DNA from: Facklamia sp. 7083-14-GEN3
GTDB taxonomy: Bacteria > Bacillota > Bacilli > Lactobacillales > Aerococcaceae
Direction of reading: 5' to 3'
Length of the DNA: 64,000 bases
Assembly (NCBI RefSeq): GCF_024742075.1
Contig: NZ_JANSGD010000001.1
Coordinates: 868,001 to 932,000 of the forward strand
The notes under the pieces were generated by a model. The model was not told the origin of the DNA. It worked only from the letters and a program-made list of their open reading frames with translations, and did no database searches. The first letter of the stretch is position 1; every line of letters starts with the position of its first letter. Below, in pieces: positions 44,877 to 54,992 of this stretch. The position numbers and the translations under genes are program-made.

Positions 44877-45503
44877 ATGTTAATCGACCTACATATGCAC
44901 GAAAAGACATTTTCACCTGATAGCTTTATGAAAATTGAACAGATTGTCGAAAGAGCGAAACTAATCGGACTTGATGCCGTTTGTATTACAGATCATGATT
45001 CAATTGGTTTCATGACTTTGGTTGAAGAGGCTCAACAACGTCTCAATTTTCCCATTTTTGTAGGAGTGGAATATCTAACTACTGAAGGCGACGTCTTAGC
45101 CTATGGAATTGACGAATTACCTGAACCCGGATTATCAGCTCAGGAATTCATTGACTACGTGAATGAAAGAGGAGGAGCTTGTACAGCCGCTCACCCCTAT
45201 CGTAATAATAACCGAGGCCTTGGAGACCATATTTATAAAGTTAAAGGCCTTCATGCAGTGGAAGTGTTAAACGGTAATTCAACTCTAGAAGAAAATCAAC
45301 ATGCCTTTATTACAGCTAAAGAACACGGTCTACAATGTGTTGGCGGAAGTGATTCTCATAATTTTGGCCAAGTTGGCGTTTATGCGACATATTTCCCTAA
45401 CAAGGTTTCAACTATCCATGAACTCGCTCAAGAACTAAAAAAAGGAAACTGTCAACCAGTGATGGTTAAGGGACATCAAATTATCGAAAAAGTAACTGCA
45501 TAA
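44877..45503 (+). CDS. PHP-domain phosphoesterase
   Basis: 208 residues of the PHP metal-dependent phosphoesterase family: LIDLHMHEKTFSPDS (motif 1), ITDHDSI (motif 2), GVEYLT (motif 3), AAHPYR, and GGSDSHNFGQVG (motif 4) are all there. Short form, as in RNase AM/YciV-like or histidinol-phosphatase-like enzymes; substrate not determinable. GAGAGG ribosome site. Single gene with its own terminator. Confidence 0.85.
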   Translation: MLIDLHMHEKTFSPDSFMKIEQIVERAKLIGLDAVCITDHDSIGFMTLVEEAQQRLNFPIFVGVEYLTTEGDVLAYGIDELPEPGLSAQEFIDYVNERGGACTAAHPYRNNNRGLGDHIYKVKGLHAVEVLNGNSTLEENQHAFITAKEHGLQCVGGSDSHNFGQVGVYATYFPNKVSTIHELAQELKKGNCQPVMVKGHQIIEKVTA

Positions 45504-45507
45504 GCAT

Positions 45508-45539
45508 AAAAAGAGCTACCTAAATCGGTAGCTCTTTTT
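45508..45539. terminator. Bidirectional terminator of the PHP gene and the GNAT pseudogene
   Basis: 13-bp stem AAAAAGAGCTACC / GGTAGCTCTTTTT; the convergent GNAT frame ends inside its right arm. Confidence 0.9.
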
Positions 45540-46070
45540 ATGACCATTCTTGTCTTAAAACACCATACATCAAACTATCATAATAGATGTCTTGCCAATA
45601 CCTGACTTTACGAATGCGACCCTCTTGCTGCATCCCTAACTTTTCTGCCAGTCGCATCATTCCTAGATTACCTGACCAAGTGGTCAGACCGATATGCTCT
45701 AACTTGGAATAATCCTCAAATGTTTTGTTAATCCATCTTTTAAGGGCTAAGTAGCCTATCCCTTTATTCAGTAGTTGTCATCGTAAATAACAATTCCTAC
45801 TTCCAACCATAAAGTTTTCTCATCTATCCAATATCGACATACCATGCCAATCGGTTTGTTTTCGATAAAAATCCCTTGAACTTTCTGTCCATTACGCAAA
45901 AATTGACCCTCTTTACTTGAGAGAAAATTCTCAAAGTTTGAAAAACTTTGATATTCTTCAAAATAAGGACCATTATATTTCGACCATTCCGGATTTTCTC
46001 GAGTAAAGCCAATTTGCCAAATAGTATGCAGATCTTTTTCAGTTAGTTTTTTAATTTGTATGGCTGGCAT
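45538..46070 (-). pseudogene. GNAT acetyltransferase inactivated by a one-base deletion
   Basis: Starts MPAIQIKKLTEKDL (ATG 46070, GAAGGA upstream) and stays open for 100 codons to VIYDDNY-stop; the family sequence continues in the next frame as KGIGYLALKRWI, LEHIGLTTWSGNLGMMRLAEKLGMQ. At 45769-45770 one C (plus strand) is missing: restoring it gives YWNKGIGYL across the join. With it the protein would be about 177 residues, typical of RimL/RimJ-like acetyltransferases. Downstream of the AEC transporter by 27 bases. Confidence 0.85.
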
Positions 46071-46097
46071 GAAAACTTATCCTTCTCTGTCTTCAAA

Positions 46098-47009
46098 TTA
46101 AACGAAAGCTAGAAAGGCTGGACTTAAAAAGAGAGATAAAATGATTGAAACAAAAGTTAGTTTAGAAGCTAGAGCGACATCGAGATCATATTTAGCTGCC
46201 AAAATAGGCGTCGTTGCCCCAGCGGGCATGGTCGCCATCACCACACACATACCTGTTACTTGCTCATCTACTTGCAGAAGTTTTAAGCTCAGTAAAACGA
46301 TTAAGGGTATAAGTAACATTCTAACACCTACAAAGCGCATAACTGCTTTTTCAAAAAGAGCTTCCATTTTAACTGAACCAATAATTGAACCGATAGTAAT
46401 CATGGATAAAGGAGTAACTGTGCGACTCAAACCATCAAAACTATTCATTATGAAGCTTGGAATAGGTGCATTACTTAGACCCATTATCAGTCCAAACACA
46501 ACCGCTAATATCATTGGATTTTTTATAAAAGAAAGAAGCGTATCTTTAAAATTTTTTTCTTGTTTTACTAATAAAGAAATACCAATTGTATAGGTAAAAA
46601 TGCGGTGAGGTATTAAATAAACTGCGGCTAAAATAGCGCCTAATTCACCAAATAAGGATGTAACGATTGGTAATCCAGCAAAGCCTGCACTATTGCAAAG
46701 AGTCGCATAATGTAAAATTTTTGCCTGTTTTTCTGGCAAATCCCGAAAAAAGAAGCCACCGAAAAGGGTTATAGTAGTATAAATAACGGTAGCAATGATT
46801 AATGTTTGAAAGCTAAGCTCAATTATATCCCAAGTTATATTAAAGAATGACTTAAAAATAAGTGCGGGAACAAGAATCTCAACAATCAACTTAATTAATC
46901 CTTGACGATTTTGAGCGGTAATCAGCCCTTTTTTATAAGCTATAACACCTACTAGCACATAAATAATTAAAACTAATTGGATGTTCAGCATCTCGAAAAA
47001 AGTTGACAT
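46098..47009 (-). CDS. AEC (auxin efflux carrier) family transporter
   Basis: 303 residues, ten hydrophobic segments in two five-helix halves, typical of AEC carriers. Conserved elements include the helix-break segments NSAGFAGLPIV and MATMPAGATTPILA. Bacterial members move malate, malonate or other organic anions; the substrate here is not clear. GGAGGA ribosome site. Confidence 0.88.
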   Translation of the reverse strand: MSTFFEMLNIQLVLIIYVLVGVIAYKKGLITAQNRQGLIKLIVEILVPALIFKSFFNITWDIIELSFQTLIIATVIYTTITLFGGFFFRDLPEKQAKILHYATLCNSAGFAGLPIVTSLFGELGAILAAVYLIPHRIFTYTIGISLLVKQEKNFKDTLLSFIKNPMILAVVFGLIMGLSNAPIPSFIMNSFDGLSRTVTPLSMITIGSIIGSVKMEALFEKAVMRFVGVRMLLIPLIVLLSLKLLQVDEQVTGMCVVMATMPAGATTPILAAKYDLDVALASKLTFVSIILSLFLSPAFLAFV

Positions 47010-47110
47010 TAACTATCCTCCATCTACCTTGTTTAATTATTATCTTACTAATCTTAACATAGTTGATTTACAAACAAAATAGTCTTAAGGTTTGCTTGTT
47101 TAAATTATGT

Positions 47111-47482
47111 TTACTTCAGTTTTGACATAAAACGTTCGATATTCACCACCGCTCTTTGATGGTTTGCTTGACCAATTAGTTGGTCGTCTTGATAGGCTTC
47201 GATTACTAAACTTAAAATTTTATTGTCCTGTTTTATGTCAATAATTTTAACCTCAATTTGACTGCTTATCGCACTCGCTTTTAAATGTTTCACTTCAAGA
47301 GAAATCCCCACTGTGGTTTCTGAATTTGTATCTTCAATATTTTCCTGACAGAGCTCATAAGCTGCATTCTCCATAAAAGCAATCATCGAAGGTGTCGATA
47401 AGACTTCTAGCGCACCTGAACCAATTTTAGCAGCTGAATGTTCTTTTTTTACAGAATATTTTTTAGAAAATTTTGCTTTCAT
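47111..47482 (-). CDS. Thioesterase, fluoroacetyl-CoA-thioesterase-like hotdog protein
   Basis: 123-residue hotdog-fold protein: opening SVKKEHSAAKIGSGALEVLSTPSMIAFMENAAYE matches the FlK-like thioesterase family, and VGISLEVKHLKAS is the central strand. Probably acts on a small acyl-CoA. AGGAGG ribosome site; single gene divergent from dus. Confidence 0.82.
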   Translation of the reverse strand: MKAKFSKKYSVKKEHSAAKIGSGALEVLSTPSMIAFMENAAYELCQENIEDTNSETTVGISLEVKHLKASAISSQIEVKIIDIKQDNKILSLVIEAYQDDQLIGQANHQRAVVNIERFMSKLK

Positions 47483-47648
47483 TTTATTCCTCCTAAATTA
47501 TTATCGGTAAAATTATAGCATACAGATAGGACTTTTTTTATAAAAGAAAAAATGTAGGTTCCATACTTTATATTTGCATCTAGCTTCATTTATGATAATC
47601 TTTTAAAGATTCTATTATTACGAAAATAAGCGAAAGGAGTCCAAAACT

Positions 47649-48608
47649 ATGCCACAAAACTTTTGGCAAACTCTACCCAAACCCTTTTTTGTTTTAGCTC
47701 CTATGGAAGATGTAACCGATGTTGCCTTTCGACATGTTATTGCTAAAGCTGGAAGACCTGATGTTTTCTTCACTGAATTCACTAACTCTGAATCATACTG
47801 CCATCCCCTAGGCAAAGAATCTGTACGAGGTCGTTTAATAAAGACTGATGACGAACACCCCATAGTCGCTCATATATGGGGAGACCGGCCAGAATTCTTT
47901 GAACAAATGGCGCATGGTATGGAGGAAGAAGGCTTTGCAGGTGTCGATATTAATATGGGCTGTCCTGCACCTAATGTCTTCAAACATGGTCGTGGGTCTG
48001 GTTTAATTTTAAGGCCGCAAGTAGCTGCTCAACTAATCCAAGCCAGTAAAAAAGCCAACCTTCCTATTTCAGTTAAAACACGTTTAGGCCATCATCAAGT
48101 TGAAGAATATAAAGAATGGCTGAAACATTTGTTTGAACAAGATGTTGCTAATCTTTCCATTCACCTAAGAACAAAAACTGAAATGTCTAAAGTAGCCGCT
48201 CATTGGGAACTAATTGGTGAGATTAAGAATTTGCGTGATCAATACGCCCCACATACCCTTTTAACTGTAAATGGTGATATTGCTGACCGTCAACAAGGAA
48301 TGGAACTATTCAACACTTATGGTATTGACGGTATCATGATTGGCCGGGGTGTTTTTCAAAATCCATTTGCTTTTGAAAAAGAGCCACGTCATCATTCGGC
48401 TAATGAACTGATTGATCTTTTCCGCTATCATTTAGACCTTTTTGATCACTATCAACTTCATCCCTTCCCTGCTCTGAGGAGATCTTTTAAAATTTATTTG
48501 AGAGAATTCAAGGGGGCTCATGAATTAAGAATTCAATTAATGGAAGCAGAAGACTCTATTCAAGCGCGTGAAATCCTAAATCAATTTGAAGAACAACATT
48601 TATCCTAG
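47649..48608 (+). CDS. dus: tRNA-dihydrouridine synthase
   Basis: FMN enzyme reducing uridines in the tRNA D-loop. 319 residues: [13 protein letters not shown], catalytic Cys in [25 protein letters not shown], and [19 protein letters not shown] ribosome site. DusB or DusC-like; the exact uridine cannot be told. Confidence 0.92.
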   Translation: MPQNFWQTLPKPFFVLAPMEDVTDVAFRHVIAKAGRPDVFFTEFTNSESYCHPLGKESVRGRLIKTDDEHPIVAHIWGDRPEFFEQMAHGMEEEGFAGVDINMGCPAPNVFKHGRGSGLILRPQVAAQLIQASKKANLPISVKTRLGHHQVEEYKEWLKHLFEQDVANLSIHLRTKTEMSKVAAHWELIGEIKNLRDQYAPHTLLTVNGDIADRQQGMELFNTYGIDGIMIGRGVFQNPFAFEKEPRHHSANELIDLFRYHLDLFDHYQLHPFPALRRSFKIYLREFKGAHELRIQLMEAEDSIQAREILNQFEEQHLS

Positions 48609-48636
48609 AAAACACCTGTTTTACAGGTGTTTTTTT
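48609..48636 (+). terminator. Terminator of dus
   Basis: Stem AAAACACCTGT / ACAGGTGTTTT plus T run, at the stop. Confidence 0.88.
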
Positions 48637-48708
48637 GATCTTAAATAGCTTATCATTCAAATTTGTCATAAAAAATGTTAAACTAATCTGCAAAGGAAGG
48701 TGTCTTAT

Positions 48709-49716
48709 ATGTCAAAGAAAAAATGGATAGTTATCGCTTTTGCACTTATTTTAATTGCCGCTTCTAGCTTATCGAAAGTTTACAATGAACCCGCCGATAT
48801 TGCCTCTAGCGAAAAATGGGCGAATGACAGGCTAAACTCTATGTTAGGAATCGGAAAAGATTATACGGAGGAAATTCGTGAAGAAGGCTCTATGGACCAA
48901 CGTATTCTAGTTATCCCAATTGAAGGAGTTATTGGAATGGCTTCTCCTACCTATGATCAGCAACTTATTATGGATACCATTGAGCAAATTCGCACGGATG
49001 AATCAATTAAGGCTGTTTTATTTGAATTGAACACTCCAGGTGGGGGAGTTTATGATACCCGTGAAGCTTATGACCTATTTAAGGAAGTCATTGCTGAAAG
49101 AAAGATTCCTGTGTATGCTTCTATGGGTCAAGTAGCTGCATCGGGTGGCTTCTATTATGCCATGTTAGCCGATAAAGTTTATGCCACTCCTGAAACAATC
49201 ACTGGATCGATTGGTGTAATTATGTCAGGCTATAATATGGAAGAACTTTATGACAAAATAGGTGTTGAACCCTATGTTTTTAAATCTGGAAAAATGAAAG
49301 ATTTAGGTTCGAGCGCTCGTAAAATGACCAAGGAAGAAGAGGAAGTATTCCAAGAATATATTGATGAAGCTTTTGATCGTTTCGTTCAAGTGGTTGTTGA
49401 TGGTCGTGATATGTCAGAAGAACGTGTGCGTGAACTAGCAGATGGTCGTATTTATACCGCTAAGCAAGCTAAAGAAAATGGATTGATTGATGATATTCTA
49501 TACTATCGTCAAGTAATCGATCTTATCCGAGAAGAAAACAACTTAGAAAATGCTCAAGTTTTTGAAAAAACGGCCCCTCAAGACCAATTTTCTTCATTCT
49601 TCCCTTCATTTATGAAATCAGAAGATAATTATGCAGAACAATTTGATCAAGTACTTAACCGTGTAAAAGAAGAAGTTCTTCCTCAGATTGAGTACCGCTG
49701 GGAAGGTGGTAAGTAA
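48709..49716 (+). CDS. sppA: Signal peptide peptidase SppA
   Basis: 335-residue membrane serine protease (S49) that degrades cleaved signal peptides. N-terminal membrane helix (5-21), catalytic Ser in MGQVAASGGFYYAM and Lys in VFKSGKMKDLGS, plus ELNTPGGGVYDTREAY. ATG 48709 is preceded by GGAAGG; nine extra bases upstream are open. Followed at one base by the RDD gene, a pairing seen in other Lactobacillales. Confidence 0.93.
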   Translation: MSKKKWIVIAFALILIAASSLSKVYNEPADIASSEKWANDRLNSMLGIGKDYTEEIREEGSMDQRILVIPIEGVIGMASPTYDQQLIMDTIEQIRTDESIKAVLFELNTPGGGVYDTREAYDLFKEVIAERKIPVYASMGQVAASGGFYYAMLADKVYATPETITGSIGVIMSGYNMEELYDKIGVEPYVFKSGKMKDLGSSARKMTKEEEEVFQEYIDEAFDRFVQVVVDGRDMSEERVRELADGRIYTAKQAKENGLIDDILYYRQVIDLIREENNLENAQVFEKTAPQDQFSSFFPSFMKSEDNYAEQFDQVLNRVKEEVLPQIEYRWEGGK

Positions 49717-49717
49717 T

Positions 49718-50494
49718 ATGACCTCAGTAAAATTAGATAAAGAGGAACTTAAGGCGCTTTTAAATCATTCAAAAGAAGATAAAAATGCTTCAACAGTGAT
49801 TGAAGAAGTTCCCCAAGATAGTGCAGTCGTTACCGAAAAGCAAACTGACCACTCTAAGGACGATAATATAACAAAAAATAACTCGTCTTCTTTAAATACT
49901 AGTCAAGCAAACCATTCCGGTCTTAATCCTTTCAGCAACGATGCAGAAAGAGAAGAAGCTTTTAAAGAAACTAAACAGTCTGACATTGATCCTGTTCGTA
50001 TAAAAATCGCCGATCAGCAATTGAGAGAAAATGGCTACGATCATCTTCCCAAGGAGGTTTATGCTGGCTTTTGGGTTCGTTTAGCAGCTTATATCGTAGA
50101 TTACCTATTTATTCTTCTCCTAACTAACCTTATCACAAATATTGTGGGCGAAATAGATAGAGAGATATTTTGGGGAATTTTACCCATGTTCTTTAATTTA
50201 GCTGTATTTTGTCTTTACTTTTTCTTAATGACATTAGCACTGAATGGCCAAACCCCTGGAAAAGTTTTATTTAATTTAAGAGTTGTACCAATTAACAACC
50301 AGTCGAATAAGTTGAATCTTTCTACTTTAGTAATCCGTGAACTATTTGGAAAAGTTATTTTTTACTATGTACCAATTATTGCTGTCATTCTTATCTTCAC
50401 AAGTAAACATCAGCATCCTTTAGATATGCTGAGTGACACAGCAGTTATAAATGAACGTTATCTAAATGCTTTTGCTAAGTGGAAACTTGCTTAA
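49718..50494 (+). CDS. RDD-family membrane protein with acidic N-terminus
   Basis: 258 residues from ATG 49718 (AAGGTGG upstream; one base after the sppA stop). A soluble, Asp/Glu/Ser/Asn-rich part of about 115 residues precedes an RDD domain (FWVRLAAYIVDYLFILLL ... NGQTPGKVLFNLRVV ... HPLDMLSDTAVI) with three or four membrane helices. RDD proteins are of unknown or ion-transport function. Paired with sppA. Confidence 0.85.
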   Translation: MTSVKLDKEELKALLNHSKEDKNASTVIEEVPQDSAVVTEKQTDHSKDDNITKNNSSSLNTSQANHSGLNPFSNDAEREEAFKETKQSDIDPVRIKIADQQLRENGYDHLPKEVYAGFWVRLAAYIVDYLFILLLTNLITNIVGEIDREIFWGILPMFFNLAVFCLYFFLMTLALNGQTPGKVLFNLRVVPINNQSNKLNLSTLVIRELFGKVIFYYVPIIAVILIFTSKHQHPLDMLSDTAVINERYLNAFAKWKLA

Positions 50495-50496
50495 TA

Positions 50497-50534
50497 AAAA
50501 AAGCACTACGCTATCTTTAGCGTAGTGCTTTTTT
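50497..50534. terminator. Bidirectional terminator between the RDD gene and pheT
   Basis: 16-bp stem AAAAAAGCACTACGCT / AGCGTAGTGCTTTTTT. Confidence 0.92.
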
Positions 50535-50535
50535 G

Positions 50536-52962
50536 TTAACGAATTTCTACATTCTCTACTTTTTCTAATGCTTTAATAACTTGCTCCATTGCCTCTTTTA
50601 CCTCTTCATCTTTTAATGTTTTATCTGGATTTTGGAAAGTTAAATGATAAGCTAAAGATTGTTTATCAGCTGCTATATTTTTTCCGGTATATCGGTCGAA
50701 TAATTCGACATTTTTTAAATTGTCACCAGCATTTTCATAGATTAAATCTACCAAGCTTTGATGACTAGTTGATTGGTCCACTAAAAGCGCTATATCACGA
50801 GAAGTTGATGGATATTTTGCTAAAGGAGTCTGAAGCAATATTTCTCTGTTAAATGCGACTAAAGCATCAAAATCTAACTCTGCAAAGAACGTCTCCTTAG
50901 CTAAGTCAAACTCTTGCGATAATTGAGGATGCAATTGCCCAATAAAACCAATTTTTTGACCATCTAATAAGATATTGGCTGTTTGACCTGGATGCATAAA
51001 GTCTAAGTTTTCCAAGCGTTCAAACGATAAATAAATACCTAAACGCAATTGGTCCATAATTTGTTCAACTATACCTTTAAGGTCATAAAAATCATAATTT
51101 TGACTTGCACTTTCCCAATTGGAGGAACTCTTTTCACCAGATACAAAGAAACTGAGCATTTCTTTCTCTTGAGGTTGTTGATTGATATCCTTCGCTAAGA
51201 AAATCTTGCCCATTTCATAGAAAGCTAAGGGCTTGTTGTGACGCGCTTTATTGTAACGAGCAATCTCCAAGAAAGACGGTAACATTGATTGTCTTAGTAG
51301 TGATCTTTCCTCAGACATTGGTAAAAGCAATGAAACATAGCGATCTTTATTTGCATTTAATTCAGCAAATTCAGGTGAGATTAGAACATAAGATACCGTT
51401 TCATTTAAGCCTAACCCTTCAGCTAAAGAGCGTGTTGCTCTTTTTAATTTTTGGCGGCTATCTAATTGAGCGGGACGATTAGGAACCGCAGGTAAAGTAA
51501 CAGGAATTTGATCATAACCATAAATACGTGCGACCTCTTCTAAAATATCAGCTGGAATAGTAATATCCCAACGACGTGGGGGAATCGTTACACTCATCTG
51601 GTCATTTGAGAAGGCGACTTCAAAACCTAAGCGGTCAAAAATTGTTTGAAGCTGAGATTGATTCACTTGAATGCCTAATTTGTCTTCAATCATTTGCATT
51701 GACAGTTCAACCACTTGATCTTGCGCATCATTGGCTTTTACTTCTAAGACTCCCTTTTCGATTTGACCTTGTGTCAATTGTGCTATCATTATGGCAGCTT
51801 GATCCCCTGCTTCTGAAAGCGTTGCTGGATTAATTCCTTTTTCAAAGCGGGCGGATGATTCTGATCTTAAGCCTAGGCGTCGAGAAGTTAAACGAACGGC
51901 CTGAGGGTTAAAAACAGCTGTTTCTAACAAGATATCTTGAGTTTTTTCCGTAACATGAGAATCTAACCCACCCATGACACCTGCTAAAGCAATTGGTTGA
52001 TCGTTAGAAGTAATAACAATATCTTTATCTGTTAACTTCCTTTCGATTTCGTCTAAAGTAGTAAGCTTTTCATCTACTCTAGCATAGCGCACACCAATCT
52101 TTTTACCTGGTAATTGATCCAAATCAAAAGCATGCATGGGCTGACCATAAAGCATCAAATAGTAGTTGGTCACATCCACCAAATTGTTAATAGGACGAAT
52201 GTTAGCTTTCATCAGACGGCTTTGCATTTGAATCGGACTGGGTTTTACTTCAATCCCCTTCAACAGCCTTAACTGGTAGTGACTACTTAAATCATGTTCT
52301 GCCATATCCAATTCTAAATTTTGTAGCTCATCAATTGAAACTAATTGATTTTCATTGATTTTTAAAGGTTTAAAATGAGGAGTCTGAGAAACAATTGCTC
52401 CCACTTCATAAGCTACTCCATGCATTGACAAAGCATCTGCTCGGTTAGGAGTAATGGATAATTCTAAAATCGGATCATCGAGCTCCATATATTCAACGAT
52501 ATCTTTACCGATAGGGGCATCTTCAGCTAAAAGATAAATCCCATCCACGAATTCTTTAGGAACTACTTTATCGGGGAAACCAATTTCTTGTAATGAACAT
52601 AGCATTCCCTGAGAAATCTGACCTCTAAGCTTCGACTCTTTAATTTTAAAGTCTCCTGGCAAAATACAGCCTTCTAAAGCAGTGATTACTTTAGCACCTT
52701 GCTTAACATTAGGCGCTCCACATACGATTTGCTTTTTACCATAATCTCCTACATTGACTTGAGCAATTTGTAAATGATCAGAATCGGGATGCTCTTTTAA
52801 TTCTTCAACTAGACCAACTACTAAAGGACCCTGAATAGAATCGGAAAGATTTTCAACCCCTTCAATTTCAATCCCGGTTCGAGACATTTTCTCTGCTAAT
52901 TCCTTAGCCGGCATCTTTCTTAAATCTAAAAATTCATTCAACCATTTATAAGAAACATACAT
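50536..52962 (-). CDS. pheT: Phenylalanyl-tRNA synthetase beta chain
   Basis: Subunit of the alpha2-beta2 enzyme charging tRNA-Phe. 808 residues: N-terminal EMAP-like tRNA-binding domain (about 40-150, IVCGAPNVKQG), B3/4 editing domain (about 205-380), B5 (about 405-475), catalytic-like core, and C-terminal FDX-ACB domain (about 710-808, KYPSTSRDIALLV). Overlaps the pheS stop by one base (TAATG). Confidence 0.97.
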   Translation of the reverse strand: MYVSYKWLNEFLDLRKMPAKELAEKMSRTGIEIEGVENLSDSIQGPLVVGLVEELKEHPDSDHLQIAQVNVGDYGKKQIVCGAPNVKQGAKVITALEGCILPGDFKIKESKLRGQISQGMLCSLQEIGFPDKVVPKEFVDGIYLLAEDAPIGKDIVEYMELDDPILELSITPNRADALSMHGVAYEVGAIVSQTPHFKPLKINENQLVSIDELQNLELDMAEHDLSSHYQLRLLKGIEVKPSPIQMQSRLMKANIRPINNLVDVTNYYLMLYGQPMHAFDLDQLPGKKIGVRYARVDEKLTTLDEIERKLTDKDIVITSNDQPIALAGVMGGLDSHVTEKTQDILLETAVFNPQAVRLTSRRLGLRSESSARFEKGINPATLSEAGDQAAIMIAQLTQGQIEKGVLEVKANDAQDQVVELSMQMIEDKLGIQVNQSQLQTIFDRLGFEVAFSNDQMSVTIPPRRWDITIPADILEEVARIYGYDQIPVTLPAVPNRPAQLDSRQKLKRATRSLAEGLGLNETVSYVLISPEFAELNANKDRYVSLLLPMSEERSLLRQSMLPSFLEIARYNKARHNKPLAFYEMGKIFLAKDINQQPQEKEMLSFFVSGEKSSSNWESASQNYDFYDLKGIVEQIMDQLRLGIYLSFERLENLDFMHPGQTANILLDGQKIGFIGQLHPQLSQEFDLAKETFFAELDFDALVAFNREILLQTPLAKYPSTSRDIALLVDQSTSHQSLVDLIYENAGDNLKNVELFDRYTGKNIAADKQSLAYHLTFQNPDKTLKDEEVKEAMEQVIKALEKVENVEIR

Positions 52963-54029
52963 TAGTTTTGACCTCCTTTGAATTGTGTCAAGAAGCGTAA
53001 GTCGTTTTGGTAAAAATGACGGATATCATCGACATTATGTTTTAGCATGGCTACACGGTCAATCCCTACTCCGAATGCAAAGCCGCTATACTTATTTGAA
53101 TCGATACCTGACATTTCTAAAACATTTGGATGAACCAGTCCTGCTCCTAAGACTTCAATCCAACCTGTCCACTTACAAATATTACAACCTTTCCCTCCAC
53201 ATTTGAAACAAGACACATCGACTTCAACCGAAGGCTCTGTGAAAGAGAAGAAAGAGGGTCTTAATCGAATCTCACGCTCTTCACCAAAGAAGGCTTTAGC
53301 AAATTGTAAGAGCGTTCCTTTCAAATCAGCCATAGTAATTCTTTCAGCAACGACTAAACCTTCCATTTGATGAAATTGATGTGAATGGGTCGCATCATCA
53401 TTATCTCTTCTAAAAACCTTACCTGGTGAGACCATTTTTAAGGGCCCGTCTTTTACAAAGTCATGCTTTTCCATTGTTCGAGCTTGCACCGGTGAGGTGT
53501 GTGTTCTTAATAAAACTTCTTCAGAAATATAAAAAGTATCTTGCATATCACGGGCAGGATGGTTTTTAGGTAGATTCATTTTCTCAAAGTTATATGAGTC
53601 TAATTCTACCTCTGGGCCTTCAATAATTTGATAACCCATTCCTAAGAAAAGATCTTCTAATTCTTCTCGCGTTTGCGTTAATAAGTGGCGACTACCAAAG
53701 TTCTGCCGTCTTCCAGGCAAGCTAACATCGATGGTTTCACTAGCCAGTTGAGCAGCTAATTCTTTCTGCTTTACTTGCTCTTGTTTTTTATCAATATGTT
53801 CATTAAAAGATTGATGGAATTGATTAATTAGCTGACCTAAAATCGGCTTTTCATATTTTTCTAAATCTTTCATTTGTTTAGAAATTTGAGTCAATTCACC
53901 TTTTTTACCGGTATATTTCACGCGAATATCCTGAATCATTTTACTTGATTCAGCTTGTTTGATTTCTTCAATTGCCTGTGCAATCAAACCATCAACTTGT
54001 TCTTTAATGACTTGTAATTTATCATTCAT
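52962..54029 (-). CDS. pheS: Phenylalanyl-tRNA synthetase alpha chain
   Basis: Catalytic subunit. 355 residues from ATG 54029 ([11 protein letters not shown]), selected for AGGAGG; 12 more codons are open. N-terminal coiled coil (1-85), class II motifs [31 protein letters not shown] (motif 2), [16 protein letters not shown] (motif 3), and the A-site loop FTEPSVEVD. Has a CxxC-type cluster ([19 protein letters not shown]). Controlled by the T-box leader upstream. Confidence 0.97.
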   Translation of the reverse strand: MNDKLQVIKEQVDGLIAQAIEEIKQAESSKMIQDIRVKYTGKKGELTQISKQMKDLEKYEKPILGQLINQFHQSFNEHIDKKQEQVKQKELAAQLASETIDVSLPGRRQNFGSRHLLTQTREELEDLFLGMGYQIIEGPEVELDSYNFEKMNLPKNHPARDMQDTFYISEEVLLRTHTSPVQARTMEKHDFVKDGPLKMVSPGKVFRRDNDDATHSHQFHQMEGLVVAERITMADLKGTLLQFAKAFFGEEREIRLRPSFFSFTEPSVEVDVSCFKCGGKGCNICKWTGWIEVLGAGLVHPNVLEMSGIDSNKYSGFAFGVGIDRVAMLKHNVDDIRHFYQNDLRFLTQFKGGQN

Positions 54030-54071
54030 AATAATCCTCCTAGCAATTAATACTTCAACACTCAATCCAAC

Positions 54072-54314
54072 AAAAAAAGCCCGTCCCTAAAAGGGACGCG
54101 CTACCGTGGTACCACCCTTATTCTTGAAAAAATTTCAAGCACTCAAGCCATTGTTAACCCCAATGAAGGTATCTTTTTCTAGTTTCAAACTATTTAAGGA
54201 TCGACTCCTAGGATGAAAATAATTGAAAAGTAACATCATTTGCTCTCAGTCCATGACAAATTTCCCTGTCTATGCACCTTTCAATTAGGTCCTGATCATA
54301 GTCTTTAATTATCT
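54072..54314 (-). promoter_or_regulatory. T-box riboswitch, tRNA-Phe sensing, controlling pheST
   Basis: Minus-strand leader. The T-box AAGGGTGGTACCACGG is at 54119-54104, followed by a terminator (GCGTCCC / GGGACGGGC region, T run at 54078-54072). Upstream, AATTGAAAGGT pairs with ACTTTTCAATT in stem I, and the codon UUC at 54217-54215 lies just after the 3' arm, where the specifier sits, so it reads tRNA-Phe. Uncharged tRNA-Phe would favour read-through. Confidence 0.93.
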
Positions 54315-54320
54315 TTATCA

Positions 54321-54349
54321 AGTATAGCCTGTAATTAGTTTTTCGTCAA
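54321..54349 (-). promoter_or_regulatory. pheST promoter
   Basis: Minus strand TTGACG (54349-54344), 17 bases, TATACT (54326-54321), giving an mRNA leader of about 285 bases. Confidence 0.82.
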
Positions 54350-54383
54350 TCTTGCTCTTTAGCGAACTAAATTTTTATCCTTA

Positions 54384-54893
54384 TTATTCGCTAAACTCGA
54401 TGGTTCGCACTTTCTTATATAGAGAGTCTTTTAGCCAATTTTTAAAACCTTCTGCTAATTCGCAAACAGCTGATTGCTTATCCATCAAAGTCACAATTAA
54501 TGACTCACCATAGCGCGGAATGTCTAAAGTGGCGCCACACATATGTTTTAAAATGATATCTTTTTCTTTATCCGACAAATCAGTGATTTCTAATGCATTT
54601 TTTAAAGCGATGCGCGGATGCTCATAATTATGCCCTTTTCCGCCTACGCAATCCTTTGTACATGAATCATAAAAAAATAAATCGTGCAGAAGGGCTGCTC
54701 TAGCTGTAGCTACCATATCGAGATTAAAACGTTTAGCCCAAAGGTATGACCGATAAGACACTGAAATAGAATGCGCTAAACGATTGGTATATTTGTGATG
54801 GACAAATTTTTCTAGAGATTGAACTTTTTCATTCTCCATCAAATCTTTAACAATTGCCACATATTCTTGATTATCTTGCCAAGCTAATGCCAT
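54384..54893 (-). CDS. HD-domain phosphohydrolase family protein
   Basis: 169 residues with HKYTNRLAHSISVSYRS, then ARAALLHDLFFYD (the HD pair), HNYEHPRIALKNA and LDIPRYGESLIVTLMDK, a metal-dependent HD fold as in small uncharacterised Firmicutes proteins. Probably a hydrolase of nucleotides or phosphate esters; substrate not known. Ribosome site GGGACGTGG is fair. Confidence 0.75.
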   Translation of the reverse strand: MALAWQDNQEYVAIVKDLMENEKVQSLEKFVHHKYTNRLAHSISVSYRSYLWAKRFNLDMVATARAALLHDLFFYDSCTKDCVGGKGHNYEHPRIALKNALEITDLSDKEKDIILKHMCGATLDIPRYGESLIVTLMDKQSAVCELAEGFKNWLKDSLYKKVRTIEFSE

Positions 54894-54992
54894 TTATCCA
54901 CGTCCCTTCTTTAATCTAACTCTAGTATACTCCACAAATATGAAGTTTATGTAAATTCTATGTAAAAGTTTGATAAAGCGAATAATTCTCAA

